DNA of 64,000 nt, taken from positions 14,173-78,172 of the forward strand of contig JBHOGO010000012.1 in NCBI GenBank assembly GCA_043421945.1. Reading direction: 5' to 3'. Of the stretch, positions 8,294 through 15,797 are shown piece by piece; the stretch's first letter is position 1, and each line of letters opens with the position of its first letter. The position numbers and the translations under genes are program-made. The notes beneath the pieces are model-generated. The model was given only the letters and a program-made list of their open reading frames with translations, searched no databases and was not told the origin of the DNA. Source of the stretch: Thaumasiovibrio sp043421945 (GTDB taxonomy: Bacteria > Pseudomonadota > Gammaproteobacteria > Enterobacterales > Vibrionaceae).

Positions 8294-9131
8294 GATACTC
8301 CACCGTTATAAACTAATGCCATGAGTAATGATAAATTAATAATATATTTAAACACAGATTAATTAGCTTGTTAACTTTTTCTATGGCTCTTTTCTGATAG
8401 ATTAATTTTCACAAAAGGTAATAAGCGTAAACTTTTAGTTGATTTAATTTTCCCTAGTATTTTTCTTGATTCATCTTTAAATATCCTGTTGCGAGCGCCA
8501 AAGTTTTATATGTTAGGCTCTAGCGTTTAATTTTAATTGTTCATAAAACCAAAATTAATCAACATAGAAAAGAAATAAAAATGAATAAAACGTGGATTAC
8601 ATCAATTATTTTCATGTAACACAATAAGAAGGGTTGCAAATCACATTTTAGGTTATTAAAGCATCTGTTCAGCGAATGCTAAGGCTTAACTTATTATTTT
8701 ACGGTACACATACGAGGGGCAAAGCCCGCAACCCCGCACTGGTGTGGTTAGGCTCTGGGAGCGTTAGCCTCGCAAAAGGAAGGGCTAGGGGGATGCAAGT
8801 CATTGGGCGTGTCACGCACGATCCACAGCAGCGCATTGCAATAGGTTAGGTGGGCGTGCTATATCTCAGTGACTCACTGCGTTCGGGGCGATGCCCAATA
8901 ATGCATAAAAGCAAAGGCTAAATCACCTTATATTGAAATGCAATGTAATTACGTCAAATACGTTAATAGCAAACGATACCGTTATTTACTGACAAGTTCA
9001 TTGGCATGAATATTAATTTAAACTTATTACTTTTAGGTATATGAACTTAATTAAAAGATAAATAGTTCTAAAGTGGTTAATATACCTATCATTAACTTTT
9101 CCTTATTACTAATAAAGACATCAAATTAGCG
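8294..9131. other. 838-bp intergenic region with a GC-rich block
   Basis: No supportable gene. 8294-8700 is very A/T-rich and would hold the promoter for the minus-strand PIN gene. From about 8701 to 8895 the base composition changes sharply to G/C-rich, with short inverted repeats such as AGGCT...AGCCT. Then A/T-rich DNA resumes. The block could be a fragment of another replicon or an origin-type sequence. Confidence 0.4.
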
Positions 9132-9437
9132 TTAAAAGAGGTCAAACGATGACTGTTCGTTGTTAGCTAATGCGAGTTCTTTCTCATCATTACTACGTTG
9201 TGGGGCTTCGTATTTCCTGACTGGGTTGCAGGTCGCAAAGGTACGGTAATCAGCAAAGGCGAGTTCAGCAAAGCATTCATTAATAGGTATAACCTTCATA
9301 CCAATGTTGTCAGGGTAGAAGGTATCACCGTTCTCATACTCAAACACATAGCTGTATTCAACATAGTTACCACTGATGCGTTTTAGCGAACCTGAAATAT
9401 GAACACTTTCAACTAACTTAGATACGTATTCCGTCAT
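9132..9437 (-). CDS. Hypothetical small acidic protein, possibly 5'-truncated
   Basis: The 101-aa frame from the ATG at 9437. The frame stays open for another 38 codons upstream with plausible protein sequence (SIGGTSDPTGKRTAKPVQKN) but no start codon, so the gene may have lost its 5' end. It ends NNEQSSFDLF, resembling the acidic hydrophobic tails of SSB-like proteins (D-x-F). Family not recognised; a DNA-metabolism accessory role is possible. Confidence 0.45.
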   Translation of the reverse strand: MTEYVSKLVESVHISGSLKRISGNYVEYSYVFEYENGDTFYPDNIGMKVIPINECFAELAFADYRTFATCNPVRKYEAPQRSNDEKELALANNEQSSFDLF

Positions 9438-9807
9438 ATGGTCAGTGACAGGTTTGTTGTTCTTCTGGACTGGTTTAGCAGTTCTCTTACCTGTTGGGTC
9501 ACTTGTTCCACCAATGGATATCTCTTTACTCGATGCTGTTATGTGCTTGTTTTACAGGGGTTTCTTTGGGTTACACCAACATTTTTCAGTGCGCATTGCA
9601 TTTATTATGTTAAATAAGGTGTCTAATCTTCATATATGACCACCAAAACTCTATTCATTACACTGAATCACACTACTTCACTCCCTAAAGTGCGCTTTTT
9701 ACGGAGTGTTTTCCGTGGTAAAAATGCTTTCGGTGGTATTGTCAAAAATACTATCACAGCAAATACATCTCTAAGTTGCAATGTAACGGAAGTTATCTCT
9801 CAAAATT

Positions 9808-9868
9808 AACCATCGGTTAATAAGGCGCCTAAGCAGGTACAAGGATTCGTACTGCTTGCTTGGCGTTG
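9808..9868 (+). other. Short attC-like site
   Basis: GGTTAATAAGGCGCCTAAGC is followed by AGGTAC, a loop, then GTACTGCTTGCTTGGCGTTG. The two arms pair (GGCGCC-TAAGCAG-GTAC with GTAC-TGCTT-GCTTGGCG) with unpaired bases as in attC sites. Its end, GCTTGGCGTTGATA, is identical to the end of the attC at 12477-12606. Confidence 0.55.
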
Positions 9869-10053
9869 ATAGGTGCGACGAAATTGCGTTTTTGCTCAAC
9901 ATATGCTTTGAACAAAAGCCCTCCTGCACCCTGCCAGCTCTTATAGACGTTCCAATGAGGGTGCGAATAACCTGCGTGTCCCTCATATCCGCCATGCGTG
10001 ATAATCTCACCTGCATGAATTCGATATCCCCAGTTCTCGGATGCCCTTTTCAT
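9829..10053 (-). CDS. Hypothetical 74-aa cassette protein
   Basis: MKRASENWGYRIHAGEIITH, then His/Gly/Trp-rich sequence (GYEGHAGYSHPHWNVYKSWQ) and a basic C-terminus. A related but truncated copy of the segment K-A-Y-V-E-Q-K-R-N-F-V-A occurs in reverse at 14160-14245, next to the DUF3653-like gene. So this gene and the DUF3653-like gene belong to a duplicated module. The last codons overlap the attC-like site. Function unknown. Confidence 0.35.
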   Translation of the reverse strand: MKRASENWGYRIHAGEIITHGGYEGHAGYSHPHWNVYKSWQGAGGLLFKAYVEQKRNFVAPINAKQAVRILVPA

Positions 10054-10189
10054 AACAAGCCAGCTCTAAATCTTTTAGAGCTTCGGCTGGCTGATACGGT
10101 CGGCAAAATCTCCCCCGTCTAGTAATACGGGGGGAAGAACTTTTCCCCACACTTACATTACCCACCCTGCTCTTGCTCTTGGGTTGGTG

Positions 10190-10235
10190 CCTATGGTTAG
10201 TTTTTAGTGAGCGGTCAAATTTCAGCACCTTGAAG
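10190..10235 (-). pseudogene. 3' fragment of a DUF3653-like gene
   Basis: This stretch matches the 3' end of the gene at 14284-14661 (shared TTTTTAGTGAGCG...CAAATTTCAGCA). It corresponds to the last dozen or so residues (MLKF-A/D-RSLK). The rest of the gene is missing, replaced by unrelated DNA. Confidence 0.5.
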
Positions 10236-10494
10236 GCTAGCTAAAGCCGCGAAGGCAGCCGCCGGAGTTGAAAAAGCAGGTGGTATTCATGCGCTGAGGC
10301 ATGCTTATGCTACACATCAGTTAGAATCTGGCATGCCATTAAATGTGCTTCAACGTCATATTGGCCACTCAAATGTTAATACCACTATAAGGTACATACA
10401 CTGGATCGGTCATTATCATGAAAGCGCTCATGGTGATGAGTTTGAGTATCAGAAAAACACCGCGAGTCGCTTCTACAGGGTATCAATGACCTAG
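10234..10494 (+). pseudogene. Tyrosine recombinase, C-terminal fragment
   Basis: The frame has no start codon but encodes a recombinase catalytic end: GGIHALRHAYATHQLESGMP (H-x-x-R), then LQRHIGHSNVNTTIRYIHW with the His and the catalytic Tyr. The pattern is close to the tyrosine recombinases associated with IS91-like elements and to integron or Xer-type enzymes. The first two-thirds, including the first catalytic Arg, is missing, so it cannot act. It is a scar of an earlier mobile element inside the cargo. Confidence 0.7.
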
Positions 10495-10706
10495 TTGATT
10501 GATTACTAGGACAAAGTTTATCGCTGTATTATTGCGAGTGTGGGGGCTTCGTTCGCTTTAAAAATGGTTATGCAACGCGTATAGTCGTTAGCGTATAGTC
10601 GAAGATAGCCATGGAAAAGAGCGTCGAATATTAACACTGAGTATGCCAACAGGCTTTAATGGCATTGACCTCGAAAAAGCAAATTCCATAGATAGAAGCG
10701 GCTCAG

Positions 10707-10763
10707 TCCAACAGGCATTTATCCATTGTGCTTCGACAATGGATAAATGCTTAAGCGTTATGT
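10707..10763 (+). other. Short attC-like site with 15-bp perfect arms
   Basis: CCAACAG is followed by GCATTTATCCATTGT (10715-10729), loop gcttcg, the exact reverse complement (10736-10750), then TTAAGCGTTATG. The CAAC start and GCGTTA end fit attC core sites. The next cassette gene starts 14 bases later. Confidence 0.6.
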
Positions 10764-10776
10764 TTAAGAGGCAAAT

Positions 10777-11679
10777 TTGAGCGGTATAAAGATAACTTTT
10801 GCTTATGATAGCAATGGAGCTCGAGTGAATGCAGACTCCTATGGGGCTTTTCCAATAGCCCATCCTCTTACGTGTCCAGATAAAAACTGTGAAGCCTTTT
10901 TGGAGCACGTAAATGGATATAAGCGCGAAAGCTATGGTAAACAGCAGTTCATTCCTGCTTTTTACCGGTTAGAAAAAGGCTTCGATCATAGTGAATATTG
11001 CAGTTACAAGTCTTCTGGCAGAGCAAGCATAGTAGCTGGAGATTCTGATCATGAAGTTAAGGATGCTCTTGCTAAAGGCGATTTATTGTTTCGTGTCCAT
11101 GTTATGGATGCGGAGGAAAGAAAAAAGTTAAAAGACAAGTCAGGCACCTTTCAACAATTTCCGCCGAATGATACGACTGAGCGGAAGTATCGAAAACGAG
11201 GGCGCAGGTCTACCTATGTCCGTACGATGAATAGCCTATTAGAAATATATAATCATGGACGTCTTAATCCACAAGACAGAGCTAAAATTAAGCTCATAAT
11301 TGGTGGTAAGGGAGTAAAGTGGACAGAGTTTTTTTACTCGACTAACCATCTAGGTAGCTTAAAATCCCGTCTACATCGAGAAGGGATAGTTCAGGCAGCA
11401 GTAGTGGTCAAAATAAATGTTGTTGGGTTACCGAATCAAAAGCTGGGAGGTTTTCGCTTTATAGAGTGCAGCCCTAAGACGACGGGGTTGGGTAGACATA
11501 TATACACTACGTTGAAGCTAGCTAAACGTTTACCAAGTAGCAGCTTTACTTTGAATCAAAGTGTGATGGTTTTGGGTAAGTTTAGTATTCCAGAACCGAA
11601 TGATCGTGTCACTCCTACATACTTGGGTAATGAAATCAGGACACTAGTAACTCACACACAGCAAGTAGTGGAAATTTAA
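10777..11679 (+). CDS. Cassette gene: CoiA-like zinc-finger protein
   Basis: A 300-aa protein starting at a TTG, with AGAGG about 5 bases upstream; no in-frame ATG fits. Near the N-terminus C33, C38, H71 and C75 (LTCPDKNC...HSEYC) look like a zinc-binding site, placed as in CoiA-like competence-associated proteins. The middle is basic (RKYRKRGRRSTYV), which would suit nucleic-acid binding. The C-terminal half has a beta-strand-rich region. It lies between two attC-like sites, so it is a mobile integron cassette. Activity unknown; a DNA-processing or defence role is a guess. Confidence 0.55.
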   Translation: MSGIKITFAYDSNGARVNADSYGAFPIAHPLTCPDKNCEAFLEHVNGYKRESYGKQQFIPAFYRLEKGFDHSEYCSYKSSGRASIVAGDSDHEVKDALAKGDLLFRVHVMDAEERKKLKDKSGTFQQFPPNDTTERKYRKRGRRSTYVRTMNSLLEIYNHGRLNPQDRAKIKLIIGGKGVKWTEFFYSTNHLGSLKSRLHREGIVQAAVVVKINVVGLPNQKLGGFRFIECSPKTTGLGRHIYTTLKLAKRLPSSSFTLNQSVMVLGKFSIPEPNDRVTPTYLGNEIRTLVTHTQQVVEI

Positions 11680-11806
11680 ACATACAAAGCGTTTAAGACA
11701 GATTCCCAACGCATGGCATTCTTCATTCCATCGTTGGGTTTAGTGTTTAAGGTGGTATGGTTAGGTTTCGTGGTGGCGTTGCTAACTACTTAACGCGGCG
11801 TTGGTT
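11678..11806 (+). other. Long Vibrio-type attC site
   Basis: Begins at the stop of the preceding gene. AAAGCGTTTAAG pairs with CTTAACGC near the far end. Internal blocks CAACGCATGG...CGTTGGGTTTAG, GTTTAAGGTGGTATGG and GCGGCGTTGG match the layout of VCR/VPR-type attC sites. The length, about 129 bp, is typical. Confidence 0.8.
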
Positions 11807-11820
11807 GCCAAAGAGGGTAT

Positions 11821-12483
11821 ATGAAAGCTGAGTATTTAATTCTGCTAATTGTTTGGTTCTTATCATTAGTGTCAATATTAGGTATTGGTTACGCTTTGGG
11901 TGGCTCGCCTAAGTCATTTTCAGGTGAAAATATAACAAATGGACTAACGCTATTTATAGCAATTTCTAACGTTATTTCTTGTTTCGCTTCCATCGGGACA
12001 TTGTTGGTTGTGGCTGTTGCACGTAACGATTGGCTAAAGCCTAAAACTAGTGAAGTGACCTTAGATTTAAAGCTAGCAGTTCGAGCTTGGAAAAAACCGA
12101 GAACTCAACTTAATCTGGCAGTTTATGATGGAATGTTCAGTGTAACTGCGGCACATGCTGAAAAATCGGATGCTGTTAAACTGCATCTCGACAATTTGAA
12201 ATTTCACTCAGTTAATGAGCGTGAGCAATGGGTACAAATCTCTTTACTGATCGAGAGATATCGTTTTTATTTTCCTTCTAGAAATTCGAAAGATATCGAA
12301 AAGTTAGTAGAAATTAGGGAGAATCTCTATCTTGATACCCTCAGATATGTACATGCTATCGATAATAGTGGGGAATCTTTAACAGACGAAATATCTAAGG
12401 CTATATGTAAAAATTCTGAGGCACTTAATAGCTTTGAGACAGTTACCGAGAAATTGATGCTTAGTCTTGAACCTGGCAACTAA
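11821..12483 (+). CDS. Cassette gene: membrane-anchored protein
   Basis: A 220-aa protein with ATG 5 bases after AGAGGGT. Two transmembrane helices lie at about residues 5-27 and 42-67 with a short extracytoplasmic loop between them. A cytoplasmic helical domain of about 150 residues follows. Being flanked by attC sites on both sides identifies it as an integron cassette. This architecture, two helices plus a soluble domain, is common in cassette and phage-defence membrane proteins of unknown action. No catalytic motif seen. Confidence 0.65.
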   Translation: MKAEYLILLIVWFLSLVSILGIGYALGGSPKSFSGENITNGLTLFIAISNVISCFASIGTLLVVAVARNDWLKPKTSEVTLDLKLAVRAWKKPRTQLNLAVYDGMFSVTAAHAEKSDAVKLHLDNLKFHSVNEREQWVQISLLIERYRFYFPSRNSKDIEKLVEIRENLYLDTLRYVHAIDNSGESLTDEISKAICKNSEALNSFETVTEKLMLSLEPGN

Positions 12484-12606
12484 CAACAAGGCGCTCAAGT
12501 GGGACTATGTAGTTGCCGATTCTGGTGCCCATTTGAGCTTTTGGGGTTAAGTTGGTTTTATTAGCTTTAGTGGTAGCGTTTCTAGCCCCTTAGCTTGGCG
12601 TTGATA
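12477..12606 (+). other. Long attC site, interrupted at its 3' end by an IS
   Basis: Starts CTAACAACAAGGCGCTCAAG directly at the stop codon and ends CCCCTTAGCTTGGCGTTGAT. GCGCTCAAGTGGG pairs with CCCATTTGAGC inside. The IS at 12606-14154 begins immediately after the terminal GTTGAT, so the last bases of the site are separated from what follows. Confidence 0.8.
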
Positions 12607-12611
12607 TGACC

Positions 12612-12906
12612 CCCACTGTCAATTAAAACGTAAGAGTTTCTGCTCCCACATTTCCAGAGCCTTTCTATATTTTCAGTGATAGTGTTATCGCATAGTTGAA
12701 GCAAGTAATGTCGTCGGTTCTCATGCTGATATACGTGGATTACTCATCTTTCAATGAGCAGCGCCTACCTTACTTATTCCGTCGTGGCCCTGTCTTCAGT
12801 CTATGCTCGTGGTTCAATAAAGCTTGCGCTCTATTGCCGTCCTAACGCCGTCGGTGGTTGTGCCACACCCGATGCTTCATCCATTGCGATAACACTAGTT
12901 CTTTTC
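12612..12906 (-). ncRNA. Putative IS guide RNA (bridge/seek RNA) region
   Basis: IS1111-group elements encode their target-guiding RNA in the long non-coding end downstream of the transposase, and this is that region. Within it the plus strand reads CCTAACGCC, the complement of the usual attC end GGCGTTAG. A guide loop able to read attC ends would need such a segment. Boundaries and fold are not determined here. Confidence 0.45.
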
Positions 12907-14061
12907 TCATGCGGGCAACCTAGCGATGCGAGTTTTCGGGTCGACATTACTGATGACCACTTCTCTAGCAATCGCCCAGATGTAAGCAATCATCTCACGA
13001 GCGATAGCAACAACGACCACACTTCTATGCTTACCCTTTTGCAGCAATCGCTGATATCGACGACATAAGCGTTGCTGTGCGTGCCAGGCAATATCAACAA
13101 TCTCTTTAGGTAGACCTTCTTGCCTGCGCAGCAGTTCGACCGAGATGTTTGCTTTGTGTTTGTAGGTATGAGCCCCTTCAACCAGTAATCGCCTTGCTCG
13201 ACTGTTGCCGCATTTGGTTAAGCTTCCTCGTTTAGCTTTTCCTCCGCTAGAGTTCTCGGTAGGGACTAAGCCTAGATAAGCCATGAGTTTTCTGGGGTGG
13301 TCGAAGCGCCTTAAGTCACCCAGTTCAGCAATAGTACCCAGTGCGACGAGCAGTCGAACGCCACGCATAGCTTGAATGGCTTTTACCACAGGGTAGTAGC
13401 GCCAGTTTTTCACTTGATGAAGCAACTCATTATCAAGGCGTTGCAAGCGCTGAAGTCGTTCACTGATGATGCTAATCATCTCTTGTAGAACGATTTGTTG
13501 GCTATGGTGAGGCATGATGAGGTCTGTTAGCCACCGTAGATGCTTTTTAGACCAATTGTCGTTCACAGTTGCTTGTACATTATTTCGGAGAAGAAAGCCC
13601 TTCAGTTGGAATTTAGCATCCTTGAGGTCTTTCATTGCGGTTTCTCTGGCTCGAGATAAATCTCGAATGGCTTCATCTTCCGCTTCGGGAACATAGATCG
13701 GAGTGAGTTCTTCAGCTTTAAACAGCTTAGCCAGTTTGGCCGAATCTCGTTTGTCAGTCTTCACTCGGTCGCCCGATTTTTTAGGGATCAGTGATGGTGC
13801 GATAACATAACAGCAATGCCCGAGACTGGTGAGCAAGCGATAAGTCCAATAGCCACATGGGCCTGCTTCATACACAAAGTGCAGCGTGGCTTTTGGGTAC
13901 TTAGATTGCAGCTGCTGTGCAAGCTTAATTAACGTGGACTTGGTGGATTTAATACGGCCCAGATGCTCAGGACTTGCGCCGCGATGATCTTGTAAAACTG
14001 AGACCTGGATAAAAGACTTGTGCGTATCTAAGCCAATGAAAATTATGCTATCGTTATTCAT
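12907..14061 (-). CDS. tnp: IS110/IS1111 family transposase (DEDD)
   Basis: A 384-aa recombinase. The ATG at 14061 (MNNDSIIFIGLDTHKS) is preferred to the longer frame, because family proteins start a few residues before the first catalytic Asp in GLDTHKS. The RuvC-like N-terminal domain shows D in GLDTHK, E in YEAGPCGYW and D-D in KTDKRDSAKLAKL. The C-terminal Transposase_20 domain has AMRGV...LGTIAELGDLRRF and LVPTENSSGGKAKRGSLTKC with the conserved Ser. It appears intact and may be active. Confidence 0.9.
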   Translation of the reverse strand: MNNDSIIFIGLDTHKSFIQVSVLQDHRGASPEHLGRIKSTKSTLIKLAQQLQSKYPKATLHFVYEAGPCGYWTYRLLTSLGHCCYVIAPSLIPKKSGDRVKTDKRDSAKLAKLFKAEELTPIYVPEAEDEAIRDLSRARETAMKDLKDAKFQLKGFLLRNNVQATVNDNWSKKHLRWLTDLIMPHHSQQIVLQEMISIISERLQRLQRLDNELLHQVKNWRYYPVVKAIQAMRGVRLLVALGTIAELGDLRRFDHPRKLMAYLGLVPTENSSGGKAKRGSLTKCGNSRARRLLVEGAHTYKHKANISVELLRRQEGLPKEIVDIAWHAQQRLCRRYQRLLQKGKHRSVVVVAIAREMIAYIWAIAREVVISNVDPKTRIARLPA

Positions 14062-14139
14062 GCTAGCCTCCAAATTTAGTTGTTTGCACACTAATTATGG
14101 CTCTGGCGTCAAGCTAACCCACGAGATTGGAGGCTAGCA
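14061..14139. repeat. Sub-terminal inverted repeat of the IS
   Basis: TGCTAGCCTCCAA (14061-14073) and TTGGAGGCTAGCA (14127-14139) are exact reverse complements. They flank the upstream non-coding end of the IS and touch the transposase start codon. They probably bind transposase or form the promoter in the circular form. Confidence 0.6.
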
Positions 14140-14156
14140 CTTCGAGGGGGTCATTA

Positions 14157-14245
14157 TGTCTATAAGTGTAACGAAATTGCGTTTTTGCTCAAAACATACT
14201 TTGAACAAAAACGCGCTCCTGCATCCTTCCAGCCCTTGAATGACC
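14157..14245 (-). repeat. Second copy of the 9870-9960 cassette segment
   Basis: ACGAAATTGCGTTTTTGCTC followed by a diverged ...TTTGAACAAAA...CTCCTGCA...CCAGC matches 9880-9950 in order. In both places the segment follows an attC ending GGCGTTGAT, here with the IS between. It marks a duplicated cassette. Confidence 0.6.
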
Positions 14246-14283
14246 TTACACTTATTTTATTTATCTCATTCTTATGTTGTTTT

Positions 14284-14661
14284 CTATGGTCGGCTTTTTA
14301 GTGAGCGAGCAAATTTCAGCATCTTGAAAGCTAGTTCTCGTTCTGCTCCGCATTGCATGATGAATACGCCTGTGATGATTTGGTCTGGTGAAAGTCTCAT
14401 ACCATCGGGGGTTGTGATGTGCTGACCGTTAAAGCCCCACCCGTCCCATTCGCTATGATGTGATGAAAATTTACGCCCTTTTGCCATTCGCATGAGTCGC
14501 TTACATTCAGGCGGGATGGTTTTTCCCTTGTCCCATTCTTTGATACACCTCACAGTTCTGAAACAAAGTTTCGCGGCTTCTTCCTTGGATAATCCACATT
14601 CAAATTTACGAAAGTAGTAGTTTGACTTCTTTATACCCTTTTCTCGTCTGAAGTTGGTCAT
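14284..14661 (-). CDS. DUF3653-like phage/cassette regulator
   Basis: A 125-aa basic protein: MTNFRREKGIKKSNYYFRKF, then SKEEAAKLCFRTVRCIKEWD and a K-x-I-P-P-E-C-K-R-L-M-R-M stretch. This reads like DUF3653, a helix-turn-helix-like family common in Vibrio filamentous phages and integron cassettes. It follows an attC, now split off by the IS, and is read opposite to the other cassettes. Its 3' end is duplicated at 10190-10235. Likely a DNA-binding regulator; target unknown. Confidence 0.6.
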   Translation of the reverse strand: MTNFRREKGIKKSNYYFRKFECGLSKEEAAKLCFRTVRCIKEWDKGKTIPPECKRLMRMAKGRKFSSHHSEWDGWGFNGQHITTPDGMRLSPDQIITGVFIMQCGAERELAFKMLKFARSLKSRP

Positions 14662-14770
14662 TACTGCAATTCCTTCTCATGAACCAATACCTCACTATAC
14701 CACTGTGATTTTAAACAGGTTTCTGGGTTTTCTTGAGGTGACTCGAAGAATGGTATTTTACATAATGCAC

Positions 14771-14815
14771 CTAATAACCATTAGATTATCTATCGATTAA
14801 TCTAATGGTTATTAG
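14771..14815. repeat. 18-bp perfect inverted repeat
   Basis: CTAATAACCATTAGATTA (14771-14788) and its exact reverse complement (14798-14815) are separated by nine bases, TCTATCGAT. No T-run follows, so it is not a plain terminator. It could be a protein-binding site, a single-strand origin or a recombination site. Confidence 0.7.
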
Positions 14816-15653
14816 GGAAAGATCATTTAAAAGATAAGACATTATCGTTTATAGAATACGAATGCTAAAACTCGTATTGCTATAAACCATCAACTTTAGC
14901 ATGGTTGCTGGCTGCTCAAGACACTCTTCATCGAGAACAGACTGTCGTCACATATATTTTCATCCCTGACTATCACCTCTAAACCACACTCAAAATTGGA
15001 TGTGTTTGACGCTAAAAAGCAACATGACGGCTGAGCACTTTTTTGTGCTGTAAGGGACTGTTTTTTAAGTGTTTATTTTGAATGTAAAAAACGATGCTGC
15101 CCCTTTTTTTACCGAAGATAACGTTGCTGCGTTTGAATTTAAAAGTCAGATTTTACGTAATAGTGCATTTGACTGGTTGAGTTACAATTTGTAGATGAAA
15201 TCTTTGTATATCACTGTCAAGTTAGTGCGTTGCTCCAGTGCTCCTTTTTTAACTTAGCGGCTCCCCTTTTTTATGATACTGCGTTGTATTTTTTACCTTT
15301 TAAATTAGTTTGTTATGGTTTTTTATCGTGATGGTAAGTTGTATTCCCCTGCCCCTTTGTCTTTTGTTAGTACAATCACTGCTCATGAAAATGCCATTTA
15401 TTAGTGATTAATGTGCACAGTGTCGACTTTAGGGTGTAATTGAACTGCAAATATGCCGCAATATTGATTATGTCTTGTCAATCTGCCACTTTTATTAAGT
15501 TTAGTGTCGATTTCACTTGGCGGGTTATCCTTTTTTTCGACCCCAATCCCCTCAGTCGGAGGGGGTAAAGTACTGAAATGACGCTGACTTAGCACTCAAT
15601 AGGTAGGATATTTTGACTCACTCATTTGTGCCCCTTTTTTGACCCTTTCTCTT
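14816..15653. other. Gene-poor right end of the 14.4-kb element
   Basis: No supportable coding region. It holds a series of pyrimidine tracts of the form GCTCC/CCCC followed by T6-T7 at 15099-15110, 15239-15250, 15261-15272 and 15630-15640, plus a weaker one at 15351-15358. This resembles repeated terminator-like or protein-binding tracts near the right repeat. Confidence 0.4.
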
Positions 15654-15698
15654 TGACACCCCACGCTAAGTTGAGGTCTCAACTTAATGGTTGTCTGT
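15654..15698 (+). repeat. 45-bp direct repeat, right copy (putative attR)
   Basis: Identical to 1266-1310 over all 45 bases. Bases on either side differ between the copies, which sets the repeat limits. It marks the right end of the inserted element, 100 bases before the oriT-like repeats. Confidence 0.85.
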
Positions 15699-15797
15699 TA
15701 ATAAAAAAAGCATATAAAACAATAGGATAAATCGTCAAAAAAGACTGTTCATGAAGATATGCATTTTTTCATTTTTTCATTCGAGTAGACCTCATTT

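Larger units (their letters stand above)
12606..14154 (-). mobile_element. IS110-family (IS1111 group) insertion sequence at an attC
   Basis: About 1549 bp with 9-bp terminal inverted repeats ATGACCCCC/GGGGGTCAT. It encodes a DEDD transposase on the minus strand. The short non-coding side (93 bp) lies upstream of the gene and the long one (about 300 bp) downstream, as in the IS1111 group. It sits exactly at the 3' end of an attC, which is the known habit of the IS1111-attC subgroup. IS110-type elements make no target duplication, and none is seen. Confidence 0.8.
1266..15698. mobile_element. 14.4-kb integrated element between two 45-bp repeats
   Basis: The 45-bp direct repeats at 1266-1310 and 15654-15698 flank about 14.39 kb. 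Tandem tyrosine recombinases lie just inside the left repeat, as in integrative genetic elements and genomic islands. The cargo includes unknown genes, a PIN/HEPN pair, cassette genes with attC sites and an IS1111-type IS. The insertion separates the backbone transglycosylase gene from oriT, two loci that are adjacent in F-like plasmids. That supports a secondary insertion into the conjugative element. Confidence 0.75.

Noticed and set aside
9445..9639. 64-aa hydrophobic plus-strand frame before an attC
   Set aside because: It is antisense to the upstream extension of the minus-strand gene at 9132-9437 and has no ribosome site; the other frame looks more like protein.
10234..10494. Integron integrase IntI
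   Set aside because: Catalytic-end motifs fit tyrosine recombinases in general; the fragment lacks the rest and no IntI-specific insert can be seen.
12754..13068. 104-aa plus-strand frame in the IS end
   Set aside because: It overlaps the transposase gene and the non-coding guide-RNA region; no protein family features.
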